Notes under the pieces: generated by a model
Told to the model about the DNA's origin: nothing
The model's input: only the letters and a program-made list of their open reading frames with translations
The model's database searches: none
Translations under genes and position numbers: made by a program
Source of the DNA: Dryomyza anilis
Lineage: Eukaryota > Arthropoda > Insecta > Diptera > Dryomyzidae
Direction: 5' to 3'
Length of the DNA: 64,000 bases
NCBI GenBank assembly: GCA_951804985.1
Contig: OX638135.1
Span: 70,590,803-70,654,802 of the forward strand
Shown: positions 10,866 to 21,152 of the stretch, in pieces
How positions within the stretch are numbered: the first letter of the stretch is position 1
How the letters are laid out: the number at the start of each line of letters is the position of its first letter

Positions 10866-12360
10866 CAGTGCAAAAAAAGGCCTCTTTTTTTTTGGTGCCA
10901 GAGATTTGAAATTTTTTTTATAGTCCTTGAGAAACCTGAAGAAATTTCACCTCAGAAACGTATACCCTATCACGTCAAGTTTACGAGATATATGACCATA
11001 AATGTCCTAAAGTGACCGCAATATTACCGTTGATTTACTGAGAAAACTCTAGTAGTTATGGAGTTGTTGTCTGAGAACCAAATGCAGACACTATCCAAGG
11101 CTTCATATGTGTAGTACATATTAAATTTCTATCTCGTCCTTTTAATACCAATATTAATGATTTTCAAAGGATCAATCTACATAATCGACAAATTTCATAT
11201 TAAGGAGTTGCAAATGTATCACATTGTCCATGGATAAAATATTCAGCATAAAAAAACATAAAAGTAGCCAAATATGTCTAAGCCGAAATTTTTTTTTATA
11301 AATATTCTTAAGTGTGCTGAATTCAAATTTTTTAACGGTCAAAAAAAATCATAAAGTCTGGTGCTTTGCCCATTATAATTTTTTTTACTATTACATCATG
11401 TTGTTTGAGATTTTTTGGCGTTATTGGATTTATAAGTAATATAATGGTCCTAGAATTGACCACAAACAATTTCACTAAAAAAAAAAAAAATCAAAAAAAA
11501 ACATCAAAGTAAATTACGATTTTTTGGGTGTTTCCCACTTTAAGGACGATGCGCAGAACAAAATTTGTTTTAAAAATGATGAGATTTTGGGATGGCGTAA
11601 ATAGATTCGAAATATAATTGTTGAAGCTTATTCTGATCCAAACACACAATTTTTTTCTACTCTAACCATGAATCTATATTTCTTAAAGGAATTTTTTACC
11701 TTCGGCTGTAATGCGCGAGCACAGGACGATATTTTTTTTTACTAAAATTGTATGAGGGAAATTCTAGGACCATTATGTAACTTTTACGACCAATAACGAC
11801 AACAAAACCTAAAGCAATTTAATCTAATCAGTAAAAAATTGTATAATGGGCAAAGCACCAGACTTTAGGAATTTTTTTTTCAATAACTATACCCGATAAA
11901 AATTTTGCGTTAACAAATTTGGAGAAAATGTCATTTTTATTGTACTTTTTCAAATTCAAGGACTATGCGCGAGCATAAGATTTTATTCAAAATTTATGAA
12001 AGTTTAGGAGGACATTAATAGATACAATCTCTAATTTTTTAAGTCTGTTACAAAGTAAAAAAAAGCATAATGTCGATGGTAAAAAATAAAAATATGGATT
12101 TAAAGTGTTTTTTAACATTATCTGCAATGCTCGAACATAGGACATTATTTTTTTCGACCCAAATTTTTTGTGGTAAACTCTAGCAGCACTTTTACATTTT
12201 GAAATAAAAATAAAAGTTTGGTTTCGATCCGTCCTAATGTTCATATATCTCGTAAAACTGACGTGATGGGACATAGGTTTGTTTGGTGAAATTTCGTCAG
12301 GTTACTCAAGGATTCTAAAAAAAATGTAAAATCTCCGTCACTAAATTTAGTGTCGCACTG
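10866..12360. mobile_element. Long inverted-repeat element LIR-1 (non-autonomous)
   Basis: Ends are CAGTGC (10866) and GCACTG (12360). The outer ~140 bp are inverted copies (both contain CTTGAG.AACCTGA.GAAATTTCACC and TTTACGAGATATATGA.CAT). A second inverted pair lies inside: GTCTGGTGCTTTGCCCATTA near 11357 and its complement near 11845, extending through CATAATGGTCCTAGAATT on each side. Between them are diverged direct repeats around ATGCGCGAGCA..GGAC. No coding sequence. CAGTG termini recall hAT-type elements, but I find no 8-bp target duplication, so the class is open. Confidence 0.65.
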
Positions 12361-13011
12361 AGTAATCTATATTTATATTATTTGTATATTAAAAGTTTGG
12401 AAAACGAGTACACCATTAGATAAACCAATTCCTCACCTTTCAAATGAGACTAACTTCAATATTCAACTTATACACTCAGAAAAAACCCATGAAATTCCCA
12501 TTGATTTAGTATTATTTAAAAAATAATTATTTTCATATAAAAAAAAATGTAATACCTAGTATTTTCTAGTATTTAATGATATTTACCGATTAAAATAATA
12601 ATTTATCATGTTTAAAAAAACTATCGTTTGTATGGTATTTTTTTCTGAGTGTGTTTGATATGCTATAATAGATTATAGTAATATTTCAACGAAACGTTTC
12701 AATTAATTAAGGGGAATAACTTCCAAAAAAACTCTATTTTAATAGAAAAAAAGTACGTTTAAAATATTGTTTGGCAACTGTAAAATTTGAAAAATATCGG
12801 ACGTAATAAAGTCGTTTTTTTATATTTCGACGATTAACAGATCGGTACGCTAATATCCATAATCATAGACTTGAGTTTATATAATTATGTAAAATCTAAA
12901 ATTTTTAAAATTATGACTACTAATATTAATATTATTATAGCAAATCTATTTTTAATTTTGATTATTTAATTTGAGTATTTATTAGAACAAATTAGTGTTT
13001 TATTTAATATA
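12361..13011. other. AT-rich non-coding sequence with one MITE
   Basis: Nothing recognised apart from the MITE at 12472-12652. Confidence 0.4.
12472..12652. mobile_element. 181-bp MITE with 14-bp perfect TIRs
   Basis: Starts ACACTCAGAAAAAA and ends TTTTTTCTGAGTGT. The interior is AT-rich and non-coding. Similar CTGTGTGTGT-type ends occur at 20490-20510 and 21966-21990, suggesting relatives. No clear target duplication. Confidence 0.65.
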
Positions 13012-13117
<106 letters not shown>

Positions 13118-13171
13118 TTTTTCAAAATCGTCTCCCCTAAGAACGACGTCTGGATCCGTCCCTGACTGCCT

Positions 13172-13223
13172 GTTCTCGCAACTGTCCAAAACGCCTCAAT
13201 TCGTTTTGGACAGTTGCGAGAAC
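13172..13223. repeat. Perfect 22-bp inverted repeat with 8-nt loop
   Basis: Left arm 13172-13193 starts GTTCTCGCAACTG; the right arm 13202-13223 is its exact complement; the loop is CCTCAATT. It lies beside GACGTCTGGATCCGTCCCTG and is followed by three ACGTATCAA repeats. It could be the end of a decayed transposon or a cruciform-prone site. Confidence 0.7.
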
Positions 13224-13619
13224 GTATCAACGTATCAAAAACGTATCAAAAACAGTAATATTATAAAAATCAATACGAGTTCATCGAAATTTGTATAATT
13301 TTCCGCTCAGGAATCTCACATACGCGTTGGTTAAACGTATGTGTCGTGTGCAAACAAGGCTGAAACAACAGAACAGAGATATGCAAAAACGTGTACAACA
13401 AGAATAGGAATAACACAAGGTGGCTTTGATTATATAAATAATGAATACATACGGTTATTTGGTGGCACCCTACATAATAGTTGCTGACTTCTCCCAAAGC
13501 AACGACAAAGGAAAGACTATTCTCTATTCAATCTACTTATCGACTTACGCGTTAATCATGATTCATAGAAAACTACAATGTATATTTATTAATTTGGACT
13601 TAATCTCGCATTATTTTAA
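13224..13619. other. No gene recognised
   Basis: A 103-codon ORF opens at 13441, but only its last ~40 codons (from about 13640) resemble LINE endonuclease; the first part has no recognisable content. Confidence 0.4.
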
Positions 13620-14174
13620 TTTATTTATGATGAACATAAACCCGACCCGATATAATCGGCCATCAGTTCAGCTACAAGTCAGTGATCTTAATATGATTTT
13701 AAACGCCTTACTCACAAATGAAATAGTAATTGGCGGAGATCTAAATGCATGACACCCTAAGTGGGGGGACTCATATACCAATGGCAATGGTATATGCAAC
13801 TGGCTAGCAAACTGCCCAACATTAAAATTAATAGCGACTAAATTTCCAAATAGAGAATCTAATTCATTTTTTAATATCTTTTAAGTAACTTCATTTGTTG
13901 ATATAAACAATAAGAAAAGTTATGACGATAATGGCATATCTAATTTCTAGTTACGAAAAATGTAGCCTTTCATCAGGCGTTTTCTGGCAATACTATTCAA
14001 TCATTCATACAATATTGAATACTTTCCAAAATGGTGGAAAACTGCAAAAGTTTTTCCAGTACTAAAACCACAAACGAATGCAAATTCTATAAAAAGTTAT
14101 CGTCCTATATCTTTAATTTCTAATATTAAAAAGTTATTCGTGGCAATTTTAACGCAAGAAATTGATGAACATAT
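13620..14174 (+). pseudogene. LINE endonuclease/RT remnant, 5' part (interrupted)
   Basis: A second LINE family. The endonuclease part reads NPTRYNRPS.. then IVIGGDLNA (about 13725), a stop in place of the next codon, then HPKWGDSYTNGNG. After an internal deletion near 13950 the RT fingers follow: PKWWKTAKVFPVLKP (about 14027), SYRPISLISN (about 14094) and LTQEIDEHI (ends 14174). The reading frame resumes at 16372 beyond an inserted transposon. GGDLNA.H.KWG is typical of the Jockey/I-type endonuclease. Several stops make it non-functional. Confidence 0.75.
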
Positions 14175-14468
14175 CGTCGTCGTTCAGTGAAAATTCACTG
14201 TCAGAAAATTTTGTATTGAGATAAATGCTTTTCAAAATATAAATTGCCGTAACAAATCAGAATATTTTTGGACTCAAATAGTTCTAATCTTGTAGTATAG
14301 ACAACACATTCCGCTACAAAATGCAAAAAAATAGTTTGGACTAAACACATGACCGATATTTGCTAAAAAAAGGAAGGAAAAACTGTAGTTTCGCAGACAC
14401 AACAAACAAACAAGAAATAAAATGCCACGACCCTTTACATACAAAATTAAAAATAAAAATTAAAACCA

Positions 14469-15006
14469 GTTGGGAAGGTTAGATCACATGGGAAATTTTA
14501 TAGTAGGTGTAATTATGATAGTTAGGATTATCAAAATTATAGTCGGTCTAAGCCGACTATAAATACCCTACACATATGTGTGGTTACACATATGTGTGGT
14601 TTCAAAGTGATATATAGGTCACCAGGGTATACGAATCCTGAAAATAACTACAAACATTCAATCGCTGGAGAATTTCCATTCATTTGATACCCATATTTAC
14701 AAATGGGTAGGTGTACCGAATTTCGATTTTTTTTTTTGTGAACCACAAGTCTTTTCGCCGGAAAACATTATTATCATGTATTTGAGCATGATATCAATAT
14801 ATATTTGACCAAAAAAGTTTACCTAAGCACGTATACATAAAAATTGATTTTTATTTGTACATTTTATATGAGGTATTTGAACATAAGTGGTCGGATCATA
14901 GGTCACAATGGACCGATCTCGCCAATTTTTTCGCACATACAGCGTAGGTCTAAGTTCAAAGTTTCATTTATCTAGCTCTTCAATTTTAAAAGTAGTAGGG
15001 ATTTCA

Positions 15007-15064
<58 letters not shown>

Positions 15065-15233
15065 GGACAGACAGACGGACAGACAGACGGACAGACGGAC
15101 ATCACTAAATCGACTCAGGAGGTCATGCTGATCAAGAATATATATACTTTTCTATACCGGAGATGCTTCCTTCTGGGTGTTACAACGGCATACCAAACTA
15201 AATATACCCTTTCACTCTTAGTGTAGGGTATAA
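14469..15233 (-). mobile_element. DINE-1-like element, copy E (nested)
   Basis: 765 bp, inside the TIR transposon, so younger than it. It has the longest minisatellite of the six copies (about 15010-15102), and the palindrome ACACATATGTGTGGTT near 14570 is duplicated in tandem. The hairpin at 14540-14560 is perfect. Confidence 0.8.
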
Positions 15234-15272
15234 ATATTATACCCCTCGTTCCCTCGTTCCTCCTCTAAAAAT

Positions 15273-15273
15273 A

Positions 15274-15328
<55 letters not shown>

Positions 15329-15329
15329 G
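15273..15329. repeat. (AAAG)n microsatellite
   Basis: About 14 uninterrupted AAAG units immediately after the nested DINE-1-like copy. Confidence 0.95.
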
Positions 15330-15497
15330 GATGAAAACAGGGTTTCTCGTGTACTTCACATATCAAGTATCAAAAAATAAAAAAAAATAAAATGCAGTGT
15401 CAAGCAGGCAATGGAAGCTCATACGAACACAAAAAAACCATCCCACAAAAGTCAACCCCCTAAATATAAAAAACTCACTTATTAGAAAAATATGAGA

Positions 15498-16027
15498 CTA
15501 AGTCCCATATAAACAGAAACATTGCTACAGTGTATCCAAATACGGGTTTTTGATGTTAGTTTTAATTGGATATGAAAGAACTGCACAAAATCTATCATTA
15601 AATCCGAAAAGCGTTTAAATCCGACCATATTTGTGGACACAGCACCGTTTTATTCAGATTTCGACGGTTGCCGTTCAGTGAAAAAATCCCTAAGTCCCAT
15701 ATAAACAATAAGAGTGCTCCAATTTATCCATATAATTGTATCTGATTTTAGTAAGAATTGGACATGAAATAACTGTATAATTTCATTTTATTCAAAAATC
15801 GTTTAAATCCGACCATTTTTGTGGACACAGCACCGTTTTATTCAGATTTCGACGATTGCCGTTCTGTGAAAAGTCACCAAGTCCCATATAAACAGTAACA
15901 GTGCTCCAGTTTATCCAAACGTCATAATATCTATCATTTAATCCAAAAATGGTTTAAATCCGACAATTTTTGTGGACTCAACACCATTTTAATCAGATTT
16001 CGACGATTGCCGTTCTGTGCAAAATCA
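15498..16027. repeat. Three tandem units of about 190, 187 and 151 bp
   Basis: Each unit starts CTAAGTCCCATATAAACA or close to it and ends with TCAGATTTCGACG.TTGCCGTTC.GTG before the next start (boundaries 15498, 15690, 15877, 16028). The shared middle block is AAATCCGACCATTTTTGTGG. Unit 3 lacks about 36 bp. The unit's end resembles the transposon's own TIR (GTTCAGTGAA), so the repeats may have grown from subterminal sequence. Confidence 0.85.
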
Positions 16028-16375
16028 CTAAGTCCTTTACAAATTTGACTGGTTTTTACGCCGCATTTATAGTAATATTTTATTATATTTGGATAAGGAA
16101 TGTCATGTAGATCTTATTCTATAGTTTAAGTCCAAACTAGGTGTGATCGGACTCTTTTTAAGGGCTAATTGTGGACTTGAGTACTTTTCACTGAATTGAA
16201 TTTTTAAATATTTGGACTTAGTGATTTTTCAATTTTAATATCTTCGGATTGGCAAGATGTAGGACTTTGAGGAATTTTGCAAAGTAAAGAAGAGTTCGTT
16301 TTTATTATAGTGGCATACTTATCTCGACATTTTCGAAAAATGGACTTAACGAGTTACACTGAACTACGACGATAT

Positions 16376-16565
16376 AACAAAAAATAATATCATAAAACAA
16401 TATCAATTTTGCTTCGCCAGATACCATTCAACAAATCATGCATTAACACTACTATCGGACTATGTTTCATCTAACCTAAATCGACGTTCTACTACAATCG
16501 TTGTAACTTAGATTTTAAAAAGCGTTCGATACGGCATAGGTCGAAGGCATAATCTACAAGATGTA
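16376..16565 (+). pseudogene. LINE RT remnant, continuation after the inserted transposon
   Basis: Continues the RT of 13620-14174: TKNNIIKQYQF.F.RYHSTNHA, then SDYVSSNLNRRSTTIVV, and a stop within the motif-A region (LDFKKAFD-like text is broken by TAG at about 16510). This is the expected segment of an RT palm between fingers and motif A. The remainder is lost by about 16560. Confidence 0.7.
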
Positions 16566-16639
16566 CGTACTTATTTAGCAATTACAACCCATAATGTGTT
16601 TCGGCCTCTGCACTTATACCTTGTCAGTCGCTTCCACAT

Positions 16640-17770
16640 TGCGCGAGCAGAATTTGAATATATGAATTAAAAAATTTTCTACGGATAGGTTTACGAGATT
16701 TAACTTTTGTACTGAGCTTTCAAAAAGGTGGTCACATAAATTTGTAAATATTTCGCGTAAACGCAATTCTTATATCGAATGAAAGATAATTAAATATTCA
16801 ATAAACATTTTTTACAATTGTTTGGAATTGGTTTACTGGTTTAAGAAAACTCTACAGAAGAGCTCGAAAAATGTAAATTTTGTCGACCAAAATAAAAAAA
16901 AATTATTAAAAAATGCATTAAAAAAACGGCGAAAAATTGAAAACGCAAGATGATGCACAGTTTGTAATATTGCAATATTAGCCAGTACATTTTTAAAGAA
17001 AATTAAGTAAAAATAAAAGAAATCTTTGGATACGTTTTGAGAACAGAAAAATCATGTGAAAGCATTACAATTGGGTATTAACAAAAAAAAATCGTATAAT
17101 ATGTTTATACCCTATACCCATGGGTTACAAGTTATAAAATATATGTGAGGATATTTTAGTGCCTCTTAGTAGGCGTGACTGGTATGAAAAAGTATATATT
17201 TTCTTGGTCAACATCACTTTTCGAGTCGATTTAGATATGACCGTCTGTCTGTCCACCTATACACGATAACTTTAAAACTGCTATTCCGAATGATGTGAAA
17301 TTTATTTTCAATATATTTTAGTAGAATAGTAATTCAAAGTTCGAAAATTAGTCGATTTAGTCAACGTAATCTACTACATCCACTACGAAATATGGGTTTA
17401 CTTTTTAGGATCACATATCTCGTTAAGTATTAAAGATAAAGTTATAAAATTTAAAATTAATTACAAGCAATCATTAATTACAAGCAATCAAAAAATAATC
17501 GTGATCCGTTCACATTTTTTATTTTTTATTTTAATGCCTATTTTTATAGCACTCAATTATATTGCTTTCACATAACTTTTTTTATCCTCAAATTTTACCC
17601 ATATATTTTTGTCATTTATAGCTCTTTATGAAAGCTCGGTCCAAAAGTTATTGGCCCATATTTTGTAAACCTATCCAAAGAAACATTATTAAACCATATT
17701 TTCGGAATAATGGCGTCATTTTACATAATACAAAAAAACCTTGACTGCTGCGCAGAATGGCTGTTGTGTA
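16640..17770. mobile_element. Long inverted-repeat element LIR-3, copy 1
   Basis: Same element as at 39830-41290 and 44330-45800, in the opposite orientation. The left arm begins near CTACGGATAGGTTTACGAG (16680); the right arm holds the complement of GGATAGGTTTACAAAATATGGGCC (17655-17690). The right arm has lost about 300 bp. The centre is occupied by a DINE-like unit (17105-17510). The right end reads TGCGCAGAATGGCTGTTGTGTAGTG. It interrupts a LINE fragment whose sequence resumes at 17793. Confidence 0.65.
17105..17510 (+). mobile_element. Second DINE-like family, in the middle of LIR-3
   Basis: Starts TATACCCTATACCCATGGG, then GTATGAAAAAGTATATATT, TCTTGGTCAACATCAC, CGAGTCGATTTAGATATGACC and GTCTGTCTGTCC: the same order of blocks as the DINE-1 5' region but clearly diverged. 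No 3' hairpin end found, so it may be a 5' part only. ATTAATTACAAGCAATC is tandemly repeated at its right edge. Confidence 0.6.
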
Positions 17771-18160
17771 GTGTAATTAGCAACATCATTTTTTCTGCCA
17801 GACTTATGAATTGGAGTAATTGCAGCAATTTTTCATTTATCAATGAATTCACCAGATTTTAGCGATATATTAAATATTAAAGTCAAAGGTTTACAGATTG
17901 AAGAGATACATTTCTTCAATGGAAAAGAGGACAAATTATCAATATCAGATTTTACTGAATTTTTTAAATTACAAATACCACGCATAATGTCATCATCAGT
18001 TAAAATTAAGGATCCAAAATCGATGACAGATTCAATATTATTTAATATTATTGAATCATACCATTGACTTTCGGGTTCAAAATTAGATTTAAAATAGTCA
18101 GCAAACAAGTTTACAGTATAAAAATTAAATTTGAAATATTATCATTATAACGCATACTTG
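17771..18160 (-). pseudogene. LINE reverse transcriptase N-terminal remnant
   Basis: Minus strand: FADYFKSNFEP.., then a degenerate SDIDNLSSFPLKKC, ICKPLTLIFNISLKSGEF, IDK-stop-KIAAITPIHKSGRK. This is the standard RT fingers order before NYRPIS. It differs from the other two LINE families in the window. An in-frame stop replaces the expected Trp near 17840, and the fragment ends at the LIR-3 insertion. Confidence 0.75.
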
Positions 18161-19829
18161 ATGGAATATTAGAGCAATTTTTTTTTTTTACTTAATATAA
18201 TACCAAAATGATTTTGGATTATTTTTATATTTTTTCACATTCTAAGATATACTGCTTGTATAAAATTAAACTCTCTCATGTTATGCACGTATTTATCCTT
18301 ATAACCATTATTGTTCGTATCTTTAAATTTCTTATAGAATTTATTTCTTAAATTCTTTACAGTCTTTACACTCAGAGGAAAAACACATTTTAAAATCAAG
18401 CACAGTTATAGTTGTTTTTAAAATTTTCAACTTTTGATAAAACAACCATGTTTTAATATCGCAAAATTTTAATACTAGGTTGAAATAGATCGAATCAAAA
18501 ATTACAACTTTATATTAAAAATGCATTTTTAATTTAAAGTTGCGTCAATCTAATATCAAGATCTCAGCAACTTTGATTTAAGATTAAATCAACTTATATT
18601 AAAAAACCATGGTTGATTTATGATAGAACATTTTTGAAATAACATTGCATTGTGCATAATGGGACATTTGAATTTTTCTGTTTGACGTTTGGATTTTTCT
18701 GTACGTTGTCAAGTGCGTTCTTCATTTCGTGTGTTTGCCTAAATTTCTGTCGTGGACATATAGAAATCTATTTCGCCTCTTGGAATCAAATTTCGCGAAC
18801 AATAATTTGTGTGGACAAACCGACAGGTATTTATTGTAATAAAATTATTTACTACTGCTGAAAATTACTTTTATGCTTAGTTTGGAATTGATGACAAAGC
18901 TATGTAGGTGCCCAGCAAAGTGGTAAAATTGCAATAATACAGCTTTATTATCATCAAGGCAATAATGGCGAAAAAGAAAATATGAAGTATGTACCACATG
19001 GTATTTCGCGTTTATTGTTCAAAAAGTAAGAACCATAAGTTAAATTTCAATAATGCTTTCGGCTTATAGTTAAATATTTTGATGCTTTTAACTTTTTCAA
19101 GATTTAATGAGCTTGTTTCAGGATAATCTATCGGCAAGTGTTTTCTGGAGTGATACAAAACACATCAGCATCTGACAAATACAAACCGGGACGAATTCAT
19201 AAACATAATTGTTGAAGAGGTAATTGGTGTAAAAATTGATCAAATTGTTATTTTAAGCATATCATCAATTATTGCTACTGCTTTACATTTATATTCTGTA
19301 CATAATGTCAAAATATAATAATAAATACATTTAATTTATTTTACATTAAGACTATTTATTTATGGTGTGAGAATAGTGGTGAATATAAAAATTATAATGT
19401 TTCCATGTTATTGGAAGAATGTTTCTACATTGAATCAAAGTTGAAACAACTTCAATACAAAAATTTTTCATCTTAAATTAAGATTGCGCATTTTTGATAT
19501 AGTAGTAAACAATGTTAACACAACAATAAAACACTTTGCATTAAAAATGCAACGCGTTCTCATTTCAATCTTAAATCAACGTTATTCGTTGGTGAATTAA
19601 AAAATATCAACCTTACGCGACTTTCATGACGGCTTTTGCTTGAATTAAAGTTGTTGCCCTAATTGAAGGAAATATTTGGTTCGCAGGAATTTTGGCTAGA
19701 ACGCGATCGCTAGGACTGCAAGATGAGTTGAAGTCTGCACATGCTCTTGAGTGGTATTTTAATAAGGCAGTTACTGTAAATGAATAGCCGTACAGTGCAA
19801 GTAGCGTTTTATTTTATTTTTTTTGTTTA
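18161..19829. other. Unassigned AT-rich region
   Basis: No gene supported. ATCAAAGTTGAAACAACTT-type motifs occur repeatedly at 18400-18630 and 19430-19670 and are partly inverted, suggesting the two ends of a decayed element of 1.3 kb or more. A 69-codon ORF at 18652-18861 has no recognisable domain. Confidence 0.35.
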
Positions 19830-20190
19830 CCTGATAGCTTCGTCAACACCATTGAGTATGGCTGTGATGGTGGTCCCCGTGTACTTTTCAATGTCGCGTT
19901 CCGTGAAGTACCCTACATAGGCCATCTCTGTAGGCTTCAGACCTCTGTGGTCGTAATTACGTCTAAGTCTTAACCATCACCAGACGCGAGAATAGCTATT
20001 CGCACAGTTCGGCGTTAGCAGTACAATGTAGTTTTTGAGATCGTTGCTGACGAAAGCACTCAAAGCTCGGTCGACAATGTGATCACAATTAGGGACTGCT
20101 GCTACGCTGTTGTGTCTGGGTGGGCCAAGGTTGTTGTTGGTTAGCAGCATGATGAAGAGCTGCGGGAACTTATCTTGCAGATGCTTGGAA
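19830..20190 (-). pseudogene. Exon-like fragment of an unrecognised gene
   Basis: On the minus strand a coding-like, GC-richer stretch runs in one frame for about 115 codons and ends exactly at a good splice donor (CTATCAG then GTAAACA, at about 19829). It includes FPQLFIMLLTNNNLGPP, DRALSAFVSNDLKNYIVLL and GYFTERDIEKYTGT. A single in-frame TGA (after SRVW, about 19974) breaks it. A pyrimidine-rich acceptor-like site lies near 20190. I do not recognise the protein. It could be a duplicated host exon or an exon of a large transposon. Confidence 0.45.
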
Positions 20191-20394
20191 AATTAAATGT
20201 AATATCACAGACACTATTCATGTACTGAAAGAATTATCCCATCTTATTAATATCATCCAATGCAGATCGCAAACAGTTAATAGCTGCATATTTTTTGATT
20301 TGCTATGTATGTATTTTTCTAAATAATTACTTTAATAAATTAAACGTCATGAAAGAACGTCAATGTTTGATTTGAAATGTATTCGTTAAATTTG

Positions 20395-20510
20395 AAAGTA
20401 AGTTCTATTAACACTTTTGGACCAAAAACGACAGTTAAAAGTGTCGATTTGTTAAAAATAAAATAACAATTGTTAACTGTCGATTTTCAACAGTATTTTT
20501 CTGTGTGTGT
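20395..20510. repeat. Possible MITE end (CTGTGTGTGT type)
   Basis: AACTGTCGATTTTCAACAG followed by TATTTTTCTGTGTGTGT. A matching right end is at 21945-21990 (AACTGTCGTTTATTAACAG then TTTTTTCTGTGTGTGT). The partner ends were not found with confidence. Confidence 0.35.
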
Positions 20511-20561
20511 AGCATGCTAGGTGATGTTTACCAATTTCTGTATATTTCTCAACATAAGAAA

Positions 20562-21152
20562 TTATTTTATCTTCAGTAAATCATCAATATCATTTTGACC
20601 AACAACAACTGTTTGTTTCTTAGGCTTTCTTCTTATTACATTCATCCATTGTGACTGTTGAGAAGATTTCTCGCTAATGACATCAGAGAGAGCAACATTA
20701 GTTTGTGTATCACAGAATTCTGAAACACCAACATCAACCTCAGAATACTCAGGCCGCGAAGCAGTAAATATGCATGGAGCAGGAAGAGCGTAACTCTTAC
20801 GCACATTCGTAGTTGCAACAGGAACAGAAACAGCGCGAACAGCAGAAACAGCAGGAACAGTGGGAACATCAGCAACAGTTAGAGCATCAGAGGATACATG
20901 CAGTGCAACAGCATGTGATGCAGATGAAGAAAAACCGGTTTTTGGTTTCGTAACAACATTGTTATTGCGAGAGAGTTCAGGCACTTGCACATTTTCTTTT
21001 GTGCTTCGTTCCAAAAAGTCACAAAATTTGCTTTTAATTATTATATTAACAATTATTGCAATTAAAACCATTTTTTTTTTATTTGTAGCACAGATGTCGA
21101 ACACATTTTCGTCATCAATTTGACTGCATAATTTATGAAATTTTTTTGGCAT
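20562..21152 (-). CDS. 196-codon unbroken ORF, possible LINE ORF1-type protein
   Basis: Starts with ATG at 21152 and ends TAA at 20562. The N-terminal third is mixed and hydrophobic around residues 29-40 (VLIAIIVNIII). Residues 75-125 are rich in A, S, V and P (TVADVPTVPAVSAVRAVSVP). The C-terminal 30 residues are basic: QWMNVIRRKPKKQTVVVGQ. A W-x-x-V-(K/R)-rich-VVVG ending resembles the C-terminal part of ORF1 proteins of some insect LINEs; this is memory-based and weak. No zinc knuckle is seen. It may equally be unrelated. Confidence 0.35.
   Translation of the reverse strand: MPKKFHKLCSQIDDENVFDICATNKKKMVLIAIIVNIIIKSKFCDFLERSTKENVQVPELSRNNNVVTKPKTGFSSSASHAVALHVSSDALTVADVPTVPAVSAVRAVSVPVATTNVRKSYALPAPCIFTASRPEYSEVDVGVSEFCDTQTNVALSDVISEKSSQQSQWMNVIRRKPKKQTVVVGQNDIDDLLKIK

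Larger units (their letters stand above)
14175..16371. mobile_element. TIR transposon (non-autonomous) inserted in a LINE
   Basis: Termini CGTCGTCGTTCAGTG (14175) and CACTGAACTACGACG (ends 16371) are inverted repeats with one mismatch in 15. The element is flanked by ATAT on both sides (14171-14174, 16372-16375). Removing it with one ATAT restores the LINE reading frame (DEHI then TKNN), which is strong support for the boundaries and the 4-bp duplication. It has no transposase. It contains a DINE-1-like insertion, an AAAG microsatellite and a three-unit tandem repeat. Its own length without the DINE is about 1.43 kb. The superfamily is unassigned. Confidence 0.8.

Noticed and set aside
15010..15102. 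CRISPR-like regular repeats
   Set aside because: Short contiguous minisatellite units with no unique spacers, in a eukaryotic sequence.
14908..15108. TDRQTDRQ-type ORFs (also 1077-1343 and 8623-8946)
   Set aside because: Frames through the GACAGACG minisatellite of DINE-1-like elements; non-coding elements.
18368..20510. A single 2.1-kb transposon with ACACTCAG/CTGTGTGT ends
   Set aside because: The two ends match too weakly and no target duplication was found.
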